In this document: positions 20,565-31,303 of the stretch, one piece after another
How the letters are laid out: each line of letters starts with the position of its first letter
Numbering within the stretch: the stretch's first letter is position 1
Assembly: GCA_026770025.1 (NCBI GenBank)
Contig: JAMXDE010000003.1
Span: forward strand, 2,914,001-2,978,000
Length of the DNA stretch: 64,000 nt
Source of the DNA: Craspedostauros australis
Lineage: Eukaryota; Bacillariophyta; Bacillariophyceae; Mastogloiales; Achnanthaceae
Direction: 5' to 3'
The notes under the pieces: generated by a model
The model's input: only the letters and a program-made list of their open reading frames with translations
Databases searched by the model: none
Told to the model about the DNA's origin: nothing
Translations under genes and position numbers: made by a program

Positions 20565-21514
20565 ATGTCAGCATTGAGAGCATCGATCAAGGAAGAAATT
20601 GAAGAGGGCCCCATCCCGCTGAATTCGAGGTGGACCATCTGGTTTGACAACCCCAAGCTGGGCGACCCCAACAAGGCATGGAAAGACAACTTGGTGAACT
20701 GCGGCACCTTCGACACCATCGAGGACTTCTGGAGGATCTTCAACAACCTCAAACCAGCGAACCGACTTTCTCTGAGCTCGAATTACCACGTCTTCCGAGA
20801 AGGTGTGGTGCCCATGTGGGAGGACCCTGCCAACGAGAATGGTGGCAAGTTCGTGCTGACGATGCCCAAGAAGGACTCGCAGAGCGGCAAGATCGATGAA
20901 TGGTGGTTGTTCACCGTGCTCGCCATCGTCGGCGAGACGTTGGACATGGACGGTGATGAGGTGTGCGGCGCGGTGGTGTCCATCCGCCGAGGGCAGGATC
21001 GCATAGCGCTGTGGCTCAAGAGCAACAACAAGGACCGATGCACGGAGATCGGAGCGCGTTGGAAGAAGTGTCTGGAAATGAATCGCACCATTCTGAAATT
21101 TCAAGAGCACAAGGCTGGTACGTCGAAGAATCTGAGAGTTGATTCCTCACTCATGCTGGACTCGTTTGCTTGTTTGCTTGTTTGCTTGTTCATCGTGAGG
21201 TTCCTGCGCGTTTTCACTGTGGGCAGCCATGCATCGCTTGTGGCCGATGCTGCATCATACTCGTACATCGCACTTGTTTGCGTGCGAGCACTACCATGCG
21301 TGCACTTGATTTGTTGCCGTCTTCTCATGCACCAAAGTCTCTCACCTGCTCTCCTCGCCTCATCTTTCATTCTCTCCATCCGAATATCATTCATTCGCAT
21401 CGTTCATGCATACATTCATTCACGAACAAAACCATACCTTGGTAATTCCTTGTCCCATACACAGCTGCAAACAGCGGAAGATCATTTGGGAATAAATCCA
21501 CATTCGAGGTGTAG
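20565..21514 (+). CDS. EIF4E: Translation initiation factor eIF4E
   Basis: Cap-binding subunit of eIF4F. Exon 1 (20565-21117) encodes most of the protein; exon 2 (21465-21514) the last 17 codons ('ANSGRSFGNKSTFEV'), matching the family C terminus; intron 21118-21464 is GTACGT...CACAG. 200 residues. Cap-stacking tryptophans are in place: 'NKAW' and 'VVPMWED'; 'EDFWRIFN' gives the eIF4G-facing Trp; 'DEVCGAVVSIR' and 'DRIALW' supply the phosphate-contacting region. Start chosen from the ACATGTCAGC ATG 60 bases before similarity begins; no upstream in-frame ATG fits. If the intron is retained the frame stays open to 21608 and adds a hydrophobic tail. Confidence 0.96.
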
Positions 21515-22359
21515 CATCATGACAACAACGAAGGGCAACAAGAGAAAGAAGAATACGCAGCCGTTGTGCATTCGCGTCGACTGCTCCAATTTATGTGTGC
21601 AACCTTAAGCATGGCATCAACAAGAACAGCTACTCTCCGTCCATACCATATCATCCTTGCTAGTTTAGTATAATATGATCATATCCATGCTGACGTATCA
21701 TCCACCCGACTGCGATGAGATTTGTGTCTCCAAGAGTAGAGCGAGTTGACGAGCTATTGTTGCAACACTCTTCGCCTGTCACATTGCTGGTGTATCACAC
21801 TGATATGCTGCGCTATGATACGAATACAGCGATATTTGACATGAATCGACTGCAACATGTATGGCATGATCTGACGAATGTTGGCTCATCGAACCAATGC
21901 ATGTCCACAGTCATCACATTGGGAGGCGAAATGTCGACAGACTCGTATTACTGAGTGGAATGATCCGTTCAGTCGAGTTGATCACTTCGACCAACTTCAC
22001 GCAATCACGTTGTTGGAATCGAACTTTGTGACGTGCATTTGTGCGCGTGGAAACCAATGCAAAAAATGAGCTGGGACAACTCATCAGCGCAGAAAACCAA
22101 GCACAGGCGAAAAATCAAGTTCAACAAGTCAGACGAGAACCTGTTCTGCTTCGCACCAAGACCGCCGCCACCAAACAGCACAGTGTTCTCCCCCATCGCC
22201 TCTTTGTCCACAATCCAGAGCGATCCTAAGAGTACGATCACACGATCCTACACCACAACTGTATCACCCTTCCACCTTCATCTTTTCCAAGGGTTCCCGC
22301 ACTTCCATTTCTCAGATCGTAGTTACCTCTCGTGCTATACTTCAAACCTTTCAATCAAG
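21515..22359. other. Intergenic, eIF4E to ABC1 kinase
   Basis: 3' UTR of eIF4E and promoter/leader of the ABC1 kinase gene. The frame is open upstream of the ABC1K start back to 22033, but the signal peptide starting at 22360 decides the start. Confidence 0.6.
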
Positions 22360-24075
22360 ATGAGGTTCAGTGTCGCCATCGCCGCGATCTTGGGCGCAAC
22401 ATCGGCAGTCCATGCGTTCATTCCGGTCGCCCCACAGTTTCACCGTGTTGCCAAGAGCGTGCAATCCAATCATGATGATCGCAGTGCAAGAACCGATTCG
22501 GTGATCCCAATGTCATCATCACGATTCTCTTCGAACTTTGGAGCTGGCGGCAGCAGCGGCGGCGGCAACGGACGACGAGCCAAGAAGACAGTGGCAGATC
22601 GAACACCAGAGGAAGCCGTCAGCCTGATCCGCGACATCATCAAGGCAGTTGTGGAGGCGGGCCCTCGTGCCGGACCGGCCCGATCGTTGCAGGCCTACCT
22701 CGCCTTGACCCGTACCGTGCAGGAGTTCTTGCCGCGCCCAGGACAACGCACACCACCCGAATTCTCCGCACCAAAGGCATTGCGCGTCCTGTTCGAAAGG
22801 CTCGGCGCTACCTACGTCAAGCTGGGGCAGTTCATTGCATCCAGCCCCACTCTTTTCCCCAAGGAATACGTCGTTGAGTTCCAGAAATGCCTCGATTCCA
22901 CCGACCCCGTCGACTGGTCCATCATCAAGCGCGTCATCGAGTCCGAGATCGGCCCAATTTCCAACACTTTTTCCCACATCGATAGCACACCCCTCGCCTC
23001 CGCCAGCATCGCACAGGTCCACGCCGCCACCTTGCAATCCACAGGCGAGGAGGTGGTGATCAAGGTGCAAAAACCAGGGACGGATCAGACCCTCACCGCC
23101 GATCTCGGCTTCATCTTTGTGACATCGCGCGTGCTAGAATTCCTGCAACCCGATTGGGAGCGGACGTCGCTGTCGGCCATCGCAGGTGACATCCGCGCCT
23201 CGATGCTGGAGGAGCTGGACTTTGAGAAGGAGGCCCGCAACACGCAGGAATTTCGCAAGTTCCTGGCCGACAACAAGCTGCTCAACGTCGCGATGGCGCC
23301 CAAAGTGATCCGTGCCACGCGCAAGGTCTTCATCATGGAACGTCTGAACGGCATCAGCATGCTCGACGAGGAAACGCTTGTCAAGGCCAAGAAGGACCCA
23401 GAGGTCGGACAGCGCGCCATCATCACGGCGTTGAACATCTGGACGCAATCGGTCAGCCAAATGCCATGGTTCCACGCCGATGTGCACGCCGGAAATTTGC
23501 TGCTGTGCGACGACGGACGTGTCGGATTCATCGACTTTGGCATTGTGGGACGCGTCAGCGATCGCACCTTCCAGGCCGTCAACGAGCTCAGCATAGCGCT
23601 GACGCTGGCCGATTATCCCGGTATGGCGCGGGCGCTGTGCAACATGGGCGCCACCGATGCCGAGGTGGACGTGGAGAAGTTCGGCAAGGACATTGAGACG
23701 TTGATGACGCGCATGAATTCCGTGCAGCCGGACATCGCGGTGGCGGTCATGGCCGACGGCACCGTGGCGGGGTCCATCAATTTCGATGAGAATGAAGTCA
23801 CGAATCTGTTGCTCGAGATGGTGGAAGTCACGGAAGACAACGGATTGAAGCTACCGCGCGAATTTGGATTGCTGGTGAAGCAGAGTCTGTACTTTGATCG
23901 GTACCTGAAGATCCTGGCACCCGAGCTGGATGTCATGAACGATGACAGAGTTTCAGGGATTGGCGGCGATGGTGCGGCCTCCGAAGCATCGGCGGCCTTG
24001 CCCGCCGTGAACGGCACCGGCAGCTCGCCAACGGCCAACGGAGATGACAAGGAGGACGTCGTCATTGATGTGTAG
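22360..24075 (+). CDS. Plastid-targeted ABC1/ADCK/UbiB-family atypical kinase
   Basis: 571 residues, intronless. The N terminus (MRFSVAIAAILGATSAVHA, then FIPVAP) is a bipartite plastid presequence with an 'A-F' cleavage motif, followed by a Ser/Gly-rich stretch. ABC1 kinase motifs follow: 'YVKLGQFIASSP' (KxGQ, about 153), 'PLASASIAQVHAA' (Ala-rich loop replacing the Gly loop, about 212), 'VVIKVQKPG' (Lys), 'FHADVHAGNLLL' (catalytic loop, about 371) and 'GFIDFGIVG' (metal-binding DFG, about 390). Plastid ABC1 kinases regulate prenylquinone metabolism and plastoglobule function; a VTE6-like kinase for tocopherol lies 5 kb away, perhaps by chance. Substrate cannot be told from sequence. Confidence 0.95.
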   Translation: MRFSVAIAAILGATSAVHAFIPVAPQFHRVAKSVQSNHDDRSARTDSVIPMSSSRFSSNFGAGGSSGGGNGRRAKKTVADRTPEEAVSLIRDIIKAVVEAGPRAGPARSLQAYLALTRTVQEFLPRPGQRTPPEFSAPKALRVLFERLGATYVKLGQFIASSPTLFPKEYVVEFQKCLDSTDPVDWSIIKRVIESEIGPISNTFSHIDSTPLASASIAQVHAATLQSTGEEVVIKVQKPGTDQTLTADLGFIFVTSRVLEFLQPDWERTSLSAIAGDIRASMLEELDFEKEARNTQEFRKFLADNKLLNVAMAPKVIRATRKVFIMERLNGISMLDEETLVKAKKDPEVGQRAIITALNIWTQSVSQMPWFHADVHAGNLLLCDDGRVGFIDFGIVGRVSDRTFQAVNELSIALTLADYPGMARALCNMGATDAEVDVEKFGKDIETLMTRMNSVQPDIAVAVMADGTVAGSINFDENEVTNLLLEMVEVTEDNGLKLPREFGLLVKQSLYFDRYLKILAPELDVMNDDRVSGIGGDGAASEASAALPAVNGTGSSPTANGDDKEDVVIDV

Positions 24076-24318
24076 AGTGTGGAGCAGAACGTAACATACG
24101 AGTATACAGTTGACAATGATGCGCTCTACACTCGTGCATACTCCACCATACATCTACAAGTCGGTGCGAAGGAGTGACAGCAGGTTCCACCATTGCATTG
24201 TGCTTGGAATCGGCATATACTTCTTGCTGCTCTAGAGTGTGCTAGTGTGTATGCATGTTACTCTTAGTCCAAGCAGGAAGGCGTTCCAAAGTGCGATTAT
24301 TGCATGGTACGCGTACAT

Positions 24319-24912
24319 TTACAGTCCACCACCCGAATGTCCACCATCAAAGTCTTCATCAGGAGCGATACTGACGGTCAATCCCTGTCGCTGCAGTCCC
24401 AGGCAGAACTGCTCCGCCTGCTTCTTCCACGTCTTCGTGACTGTCGCCTTGCCGATGCCGTGCGTTTGGACGCAAATCTCGAAGGATGCCTTACGATCCA
24501 GCGTTCCCACCACCTTGCACAGACTTCGAATGACGTAATTGAAGGTGTGCACTTCGTCGTTGTGCAGGACCACGCGCCACATCTCCTCCTTCTTCTTTTC
24601 TTCCGCGGCCTGGCTCTGGATCTTGTCAATCACTTGCACTCCCTTCTTGGTCGTCTTGCTGCGTTCTTTGTCGGACATGTACAGCCGGGTGGATGAATGA
24701 GCTGCCGGCTGAGCGGTTGCCGCTTCTGACTGGAACATGAATGCATTGTTCATACTGTTGCTGTTGATGCCAATGCTGCTGGTGTACGATTGCTGCGCTG
24801 GGGTGATTCTGTTTGATGTGTGCGACGATGGCACGGACACCGAGAAAGCCGATGTCATGGTTGCCAGCGCGAGGATGGCGCCGACGATTGGGAGGATCGT
24901 TGATCGCATCAT
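24319..24912 (-). CDS. clpS: Plastid ClpS, N-degron adaptor of Clp protease
   Basis: 197 residues. The first 23 residues form a signal peptide ending TSA-FSV, the heterokont plastid signature; the transit region is Ser/Asn/Ala-rich. The ClpS core starts near residue 105: 'MWRVVLHNDEVHTFNYVI', 'CKVVGTLDRKASFEI', 'VQTHGIGKATV' and 'GLQRQGLTVSIAPDED'. The 'HND' turn and the His of 'THGIGKA' match residues that grip N-degron amino groups in bacterial ClpS; the Met gate of E. coli ClpS is Phe here. Delivers N-degron substrates to ClpC-ClpP in the stroma. Two adjacent ATGs (24912, 24909); the first was chosen. Tail to tail with the ABC1 kinase gene (243 bases apart). Confidence 0.94.
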   Translation of the reverse strand: MMRSTILPIVGAILALATMTSAFSVSVPSSHTSNRITPAQQSYTSSIGINSNSMNNAFMFQSEAATAQPAAHSSTRLYMSDKERSKTTKKGVQVIDKIQSQAAEEKKKEEMWRVVLHNDEVHTFNYVIRSLCKVVGTLDRKASFEICVQTHGIGKATVTKTWKKQAEQFCLGLQRQGLTVSIAPDEDFDGGHSGGGL

Positions 24913-25954
24913 CTTTTCTTCTCGTTTGTCAAGTATTCGAGAGTTTTTCTGTTGATGCCGTTGCTGCTGCTGCTGCTGCTTCTTGCGCCCAAGTATTCCG
25001 AATCGTGCTAGTGTGTATGTATCGTAATTGTGATCGAGTCTTCCCCCTGCAGGTGATGATGATGATGATGATGATGATGACGATGATGTTGGTGCGTGGA
25101 TGCAGGCGCAACGAAGTTTGGATTCGTGAAACATCATCAGATGATCGGAACGTCGACGTATGTTTTGGTTGGCTTTTTGGAGGACAAAAGCCAACAACGA
25201 GAAAACCTGCAAAACCCCAACAAACACGTGGAAGCGGAAATGAGAGAAAGTTGAAGCACATTTCGTTCCAAGTACTCGAATGGACTCACACGACACGATG
25301 ACTGATGTCAATGTTCTCTGCTGTTCTTCGAAACCACCAGACTGACAAGGACAGATCTTTTACCGGATGCATAGTATTTTTGGACGTGATGAGTCTGGAA
25401 GGCGTCCGAGGAACACATTCGAACCACGTTTGAGCGCTTCTCTTTCACAGACGCGAAAGAAAAACGAGAACCACGATGAGCAGAGAAAGCGAACAACCAA
25501 CCAGGGCGAACCTTCTCACACATCTTCTCGCGATCGCATAATGAATGATATCATCGTCGCAACTCTTTCTTGCTTGGTTGCCTCCCTTACCACCTATTCC
25601 GTGCACACTCTGAACTGTATTCTTGCTCGTCTGTGTGTCCTGAGAAGGTACGAAGTGTGTTTCGCATGACAGGAGCCAAAGTTTCAATGTCTCTCCTCAA
25701 CAATAGATTCGATCAAAGCAAGCAAGCAAGCAAGGAGGTGACTGGTTGGTTGGTTGGTTGGTTGGTTGGAAGAGACACGCTTGGCACAGGGTGCTCCATT
25801 CGAGCAGCCAGGGGTGCGCATTGCATCACATCGCATCGCATCGCAGTGCAGCGTTGTAGTTCCAGAAAATGCCGGCGAAAAGCGGGCATCCATAAACCTG
25901 ATTGAAGGAGATCATAAAATCCAATCATCAACAACCAAAACAGTCACAGCCACC
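24913..25954. other. Divergent region, clpS / secreted protein
   Basis: About 1 kb. Tandem repeats: GAT triplets at about 25053-25085, GCAA units at about 25717-25735, TTGG units at about 25744-25770 and CATCG units at about 25828-25846. No gene recognised. Confidence 0.6.
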
Positions 25955-26704
25955 ATGAAGTTCTCCACCGCCATCGCCACCTTCGCCATCCTCGCCATGG
26001 ACCATGCTCCATTGACCAACGCTGTCAAGCTGGACCTCATCGAAGGTGCTGCGGGCACCCATGCAGCACACAACACCGTCCTCAAGCATACCAAGTCCAA
26101 CGACAATGGCAGCGACAGCAGCAGCGCCAAGAAGACGAAGGAGGAGGTACTCAACGACATTGTCTTCGGAAAGATGTACGAATCGCCTCTCGATGCGACC
26201 TTCTCTCATGTGAAGGGCACCCTCACTCCACGGGACAATCGCGTCGTCCAGGCCACTCTCGTATCGGCTTTCAACCAGATCAAGCCCGCTGGCGACGACA
26301 CGGAGGTGGACGGAGTTTCCATCCAATCGGAGACCGTGGAAAGTGACAGCTTCATCGCCAATCCACTCCGAGCCATTGCGTCGGCCGCCGGACTCCCCTT
26401 TCCCAACTGGGCGGCACTCGAGATGTACTTGGAATTCCGTTGCTTCACTGTGAACTACGACGATGATGGCTTCGACGACGACTGGTGCGTCGGCCTTGGC
26501 ACGGACTCGGGCGCCTGCAAAGCGGGTAAGAAAGTCAAGAATCTTGCCGTCACCGATGAGGACGAAAGCTCCTTGAACAAGGCTGTGCCAAAGATGGATG
26601 ACGAGATGGTGGCGATGGTGGAGGAAGCTTGGTGCATGATGATGCGTGTCAGCGGGTCCCCTCGTCTCGTCGAAGTCAAGGATTGCAAGATCACCTTCAA
26701 GTAG
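25955..26704 (+). CDS. Secreted protein of unknown function
   Basis: 249 residues, intronless, starting at an ATG in a good context (CACCATGA). The first 22 residues (MKFSTAIATFAILAMDHA...) look like a signal peptide, without a plastid 'AF' motif. The rest is soluble and acidic, with a Ser/Lys-rich linker near 50-65, then 'KMYESPLDATFSHVKG', 'LVSAFNQIKP' and a C-terminal part with Cys pairs: 'FRCFTVNYDDDGFDDDWCVG', 'GACKAG', 'EEAWCMMM', 'VKDCKITFK'. Four to five cysteines suggest disulfides in an extracellular or lumenal protein. I do not recognise the family; codon use and start context look real. Confidence 0.7.
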   Translation: MKFSTAIATFAILAMDHAPLTNAVKLDLIEGAAGTHAAHNTVLKHTKSNDNGSDSSSAKKTKEEVLNDIVFGKMYESPLDATFSHVKGTLTPRDNRVVQATLVSAFNQIKPAGDDTEVDGVSIQSETVESDSFIANPLRAIASAAGLPFPNWAALEMYLEFRCFTVNYDDDGFDDDWCVGLGTDSGACKAGKKVKNLAVTDEDESSLNKAVPKMDDEMVAMVEEAWCMMMRVSGSPRLVEVKDCKITFK

Positions 26705-26928
26705 GCGCCTCTACTCCTCCACACCAGCACTCCACCATGAACATTCCACGACACTCTGCAAGCATCGCGACAGCATCGCAGAAGAGGCATAGCGGAACAT
26801 GATTCAGATGAGATAGCAATCAAACCACTTGTACAGCAGACAACTTGTAATCGACAACTCTAGAGAGAGCAGTAGCTAATGTGCAATCACTCCGCTCCAG
26901 CCAAGGCAGCACTGCTGTTGCTCCTGCT

Positions 26929-29440
26929 CTATCTTGAAGTGCTGTTGATACTGCTGCTGCTGATGCTCGCATTGTTGTTCGCGACGATGAATGCCCGCTG
27001 CTGTTTCATGAGGTTGGCATAGTACTGCAGAATCGTCTTCGTGGACAAATTCATTCCATTCCCAGTCCCGCCGCTGCCGTGGCCGTCACCATCGTCGTCT
27101 TCATCTTCGTCAATCGTATCCTGCTCCATGATCGAACGCAGCTCTTCCCGCAACTGCTCTGTGCGTTTCTCGCGAAAGGAGGAGCCGACGTGCCGCACGA
27201 ACGGATCGATGCCAAGTATCCTGGCCTTCACAATCACCCGGTGCTCGACCATCGCAACCAGCTGGCCGCACATGAATGCATCGCACTTGCTGCAAACCAG
27301 CACGGTGCTGGATCGGTTGCCGAGCGATGCGTCGCCATCGCTTCCGGCTTTGGCAGCTGATCCCCAGTCAAAACTGTCTCGCCTTCTGCCACTCTCGGAG
27401 ATACCTCCGTACCGGCCGGCGCTGCCACCATCCAAGCCAACGTTGTCAGAATCCCGCGCTTCATTCCCAAATGCCAACTCGTCCGCCTGGGCGAACAGCG
27501 AGCACATCAGCGCATCTTGCGTATCGAAAACACGCATCATGTTTCTTTTCCCAATCGTCCCGATGGCGTTGGCCGTCACCTGCGTGTCCAACGTCATGAC
27601 CAATTCCGTCGGCAGCGTCCGATCGGTCTGGTACAGAACCCCATCGTATATGTTGTGCAATCCACCGTCAATCACGACGGGTGGCGTCGCGATCCTTGAC
27701 GTTGTCGTCATCGGCGTCATCGCTGTAGTTGTCCCAGCAAGTGCCATGGAAGACCCGTTATCATCATTGCGACGCGTGCAGGTTTGCGATTCCATGATGG
27801 CACACAGCGCAGGAAACGCGGCAAGGCTTTCCGTGAACGGTGTCACGATTCGACCGGACGATCCGAGGTAGATGTCGTTCCAAATGTCTGATAAGGCCAG
27901 CAGCACCGGCAAGTTGTGTCGGGGATTGGTTTCCACGAAGTGAGCATCCATGTTGTGGGCACCTTTGATGAATTCTTCCACCACCGGCCATCCGAATACG
28001 ATCGCAAGTGGCTACTCGCGTGACGCCAGCGTGTTGCAACGCAGCGAAGCACGGTGTGTTGACGAGCAGAGACAGTGAATCAGACGCAATGATGCCGTTC
28101 CACAAAAAAGAACAATACACACCCGGCGGTTATCCCCGATGTTAGTTGAAAGGGTGAGCATTCGTCCACAAGTGTGATAACACAGCATACTCTCGCATGC
28201 TCAACACGTTAACATGTTAACACGTGAACGCCCAACTTACCAGCAACGTCACGGATGTGAAGGATAGGAACGGTTCGAAGTTGGAATGCGACGGGATGCG
28301 GAAGACAGATTCGGATTTGCTATTGGCAGCCACGTTGTCGCTGGCTGTCACCAGAATGACGTGCTTGCTCAACACGCTGTCCGGCCGACGGCCGTTGGTT
28401 GTGAGATGGGATAGCAGCCAGTTCCTCAGGGTTTGCGTCGCGAGGTTGGTCTCTTCCGTCCCCGTCAGGCTGACGCTGATCACCAAGGTCGATGCCGGGT
28501 CGCAATCGGCAATGACGGCAGCCACGCGGATGGGATCGCAGGTGGTCAGGAACTTGATGCGCCGCTGCCCGTACGATGACGCCCGCCGGGGGTCGGTAAG
28601 GCCGGACCGTCTTGCGATCGTCCCGGCCTCGTCTTTGACCAGCGCCATGTACACAAATCGCAACGCCATGATGGATACTCCGCGTCCCACAACGACGACA
28701 TCGCGGAAGATGGTGCCCGTGGCTCCTGGCAACTGTCCGCGCCTGATGGAGTCGGACACCTGCTTGATACGCTTCCAGTCCTTATGGATTCCATTCAGCA
28801 CGTTGTTGCCGTTGGCGTCCAGCATTTGATATCCTTCATCGGCCGGAACTCGCAGCGCGATATGGAACGATGGGATGTCATCAGTGACGGACGCAGCGTT
28901 GTTGGCACCGCTGCCGTGATTGTTCTTGTCAGTCGCTGTGGTCGCCGTGGTCGCCGAGAAGGACGATTTCGACGACGCCGCGTGATGAGACGCAGAGCCA
29001 TGACCGCGTAATCGGTCGTGGCTACCATCGTTGCTGTTGCTGTTGCTGATCGTGCCGTCGTTGTTGAACCTTGTCGACTTGGTCCGAGGCATGCCCGCAG
29101 GTGCCGCCAATTTGTTGCCCTGATTCAGCTCCCCGTTCTGCAGGATGATGGGATTTTCAGGATCGTTCTGACCTCCCCAAGCCAACCGAGTGATGTACTT
29201 TCGCAGCTGCCTCGCATTGGCAAGCCTCATGAGATGGTTGAGCGTGTCGTTGGTCATGCGTTGGCGCGAGATATCGACGAGCAGCATCCTGTCCGGTGTG
29301 GGGTTGTACACGGAGACCAAGGACGACACGCGATCATTGTCGCGGCACAGCTCTTGCAGACGCAATGGCGCAATGTCATCGCGCGCATGACGCTTGAGGA
29401 TGGCTGCGGCCTGTTGCGAGGATATTCCGGACGACGACAT
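26929..29440 (-). CDS. Phosphoglucose-isomerase-fold protein, probable pseudoenzyme
   Basis: Two exons: 29440-28241 (400 codons) and 28011-26929; intron GTAAGT...TAG, phase 0; 760 residues against about 560 for PGI. The PGI course is traceable end to end: 'LLVDISRQRMTNDTLNHL', 'VSDSIRRGQLPGATG', 'VVVVGRGVSIMALRF' in place of the 'GIGGSDLGP' turn, 'STLVISVSLTGTEETN' for the sugar-phosphate loop, 'FIKGAHNMDAHF' (the His of GAH is kept), 'NLPVLLALSDIW' and the C-terminal 'LVAMVEHRVIV'. But the phosphate-loop SKT..TQE-like residues, the catalytic Glu region with VGGR (here 'SNFEPFLSF') and the final Lys are changed. Two Asn/Ser/Gly-rich inserts (about 120-190 and 560-620) enlarge it. Not expected to isomerise glucose-6-phosphate; it may bind a sugar phosphate or another protein. 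Confidence 0.78.
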
Positions 29441-29971
29441 GTCCTGGGATGGCGCAACGTTGAGCTACGAGTGCGCGCGAGTATTGATGCTCTACCTTTC
29501 GCAGCGCATTCAGCTGTACTTTGTTCCGCTTTGTCGCAGCGCATGGGGATGAGGCCGGAAGCTGCTCATTTTTTGTGTCAAGATACGCGCGACCGTGTGA
29601 AATCATGTGCTTCTGCTCTGCGGGTGGTGTCTCAAATCGTTGAGTTTCGATAGTTTTTGATTCGAATCGAATGAGTCAAAATACCGCGAACTGCAACAAC
29701 AGGACAACACACATCGCGCACAAGAGTTTCATGTCGACCGACTACGTTGGACAGAGACACGATCACGTTGATGCGCACACTGACACACACCTCCTGAACG
29801 CATCACGCTGACAGCTAAATTGGAAGAACGGAAACGCTACTGCAAAAACGAGTATCACAGTCGTAGCTCGCGGAGTAGGCAGAATCCAAAGCTCATGCCA
29901 AAGGAAGTGCCACAACAGAGAATCGCCAACCAACCAACGATCCGACCAACGATCCGACCAGCCAAGCGACC
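29441..29971. other. Divergent promoter region, PGI-like / SR-rich protein
   Basis: 531 bases between head-to-head starts; an ATCCGACCAACG direct repeat lies just before the downstream start (about 29938-29960). Nothing else recognised. Confidence 0.55.
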
Positions 29972-31303
29972 ATGTCAACGCAATCACGTCCTCGGACGTC
30001 GAAGTCCGCGAGTGGCAGAGGAACGAGTTCCAAATCGTCGGGATCGAGATCGACTTCCACCTCAAAAGCATCATCAGGAAGGTCGACATCGAGGTCGTCG
30101 GCATCCTCACGGTCATCGTCAGCCTCGCGATCATCGTCAGCCTCGCGATCATCGTCAGCCTCACGATCATCGTCCGCATCCACGAAAGCAACAAAAACCA
30201 CGATGGCAGCAGCTGCAGCGGCGGCCACAGCAGCAGTGGCAGCGAAAGCGGCAGAATCCGCAAGCAAGAAGAAGACGATCCCAAACAAGCTCCCGCGCAA
30301 CGAGGCATCCCAGCTGGTGTACGATCAGGCCGTGCGGTCCATGCAGGCGGACATGCCGTTGTTGATGCATGGCAGCGGGGATGTCCACATGTCCCAGGTC
30401 GATCCCGAATCGGCGCAGATGGTGGCGGAGCTGACGTTGAACTACATCGGGAATCTGGTCGATGCTGCCGTCGAGGCACACACCATCCTCAATGGCCAGC
30501 CGACCAATCTGCCTCCGCCAGCTCCCTTCTCACGTCGCGTGGCGTCCAAGCCACTTCCGTACTCGAAGCCGGAAGGTGTGGTCATTCGAAGGAACAAGCG
30601 CCAGCGCCGTCGTCGCACAACCGATGAATACTTTGACGAGCCATTGCCGGAACCCAAGATTGCCGGCAAACCAAAAGCATCGTCGAAGGAGGAGGAATTC
30701 TTCCACGAGGGTGTGAACATCGACGAATGGGTGGGCGTGAGCGGTGTTGACATGTGGGAGGAAAGCCGCGTGCGCAAGGCCCACCTGTCCGGACCGCAAA
30801 CCATCGGCAGCCAATGCTTCATCTTCCCCATCTGTCACGACAAAGGGATGTACGGCAAGGTGTGCGACATTCAGAAGGCACGCAGAATGGTGGAACCGGT
30901 GTTGGTCGACACCGTGATCGCCGATGTCCTGCGGGAGGAGAGCAAGGGCGCGTCGTCATTGCAAGGTCCTGTAGGTGCTGCGCGCAAGCGAAAGGGCAAG
31001 GCCAAGAAGGATGGAGCCGCCGGCAAAAAAGACGCTGCTGGTGACGGGGCAGACGCATCAAAAGGCGACGATGGCGACAACAACAGCAACGACGGTGATG
31101 ATGATGACGATGACGAGAACAAGAAGAATGGCGACAAGAAATCCGACAAATCTAAATCCAACAGCAACGATGCTGGTGACGGTAACAATGATGACGATGG
31201 TGACGAAGACGACGGGTTGGATCAGGCGGACGCAACCGCCACATGGCCCGGTTTGGACCAGCTTTTGCCCATCTACGAAGCATTGAAGGATCAGCTTGAA
31301 TGA
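29972..31303 (+). CDS. Nuclear-looking SR-repeat protein with possible histone-fold helix pair
   Basis: 443 residues, intronless. Residues 1-70 are Ser/Arg/Thr-rich with tandem RSSSAS units encoded by an 18-base repeat; an Ala run follows. A folded region (about 105-170) reads 'ASQLVYDQAVRSMQADMP' ... 'VDPESAQMVAELTLNYIGNL' 'VDAAVEAHTIL', whose helix-loop-helix rhythm recalls histone-fold subunits of TFIID/SAGA; this is a guess. Then a basic patch 'RRNKRQRRRR' (nuclear signal), 'EEEFFHEGVNIDEWVGV', and a long Lys/Asp/Gly low-complexity tail, ending in 'TWPGLDQLLPIYEALKDQLE'. Likely nuclear; family not recognised. Confidence 0.65.
   Translation: MSTQSRPRTSKSASGRGTSSKSSGSRSTSTSKASSGRSTSRSSASSRSSSASRSSSASRSSSASRSSSASTKATKTTMAAAAAAATAAVAAKAAESASKKKTIPNKLPRNEASQLVYDQAVRSMQADMPLLMHGSGDVHMSQVDPESAQMVAELTLNYIGNLVDAAVEAHTILNGQPTNLPPPAPFSRRVASKPLPYSKPEGVVIRRNKRQRRRRTTDEYFDEPLPEPKIAGKPKASSKEEEFFHEGVNIDEWVGVSGVDMWEESRVRKAHLSGPQTIGSQCFIFPICHDKGMYGKVCDIQKARRMVEPVLVDTVIADVLREESKGASSLQGPVGAARKRKGKAKKDGAAGKKDAAGDGADASKGDDGDNNSNDGDDDDDDENKKNGDKKSDKSKSNSNDAGDGNNDDDGDEDDGLDQADATATWPGLDQLLPIYEALKDQLE
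30108..30180 (+). repeat. 18-base coding tandem repeat (RSSSAS units)
   Basis: About four copies of an 18-base unit close to TCGTCAGCCTCGCGATCA, the last with one change, encode the RSSSAS array. Being a multiple of three, copy number can change without a frameshift. Confidence 0.8.

Noticed and set aside
22033-22359. In-frame N-terminal extension of the ABC1 kinase
   Set aside because: Would bury the signal peptide at 22360 and destroy plastid targeting.
27041-27871. 276-codon plus-strand open frame
   Set aside because: Antisense to exon 2 of the PGI-like gene, which has family similarity on the minus strand.
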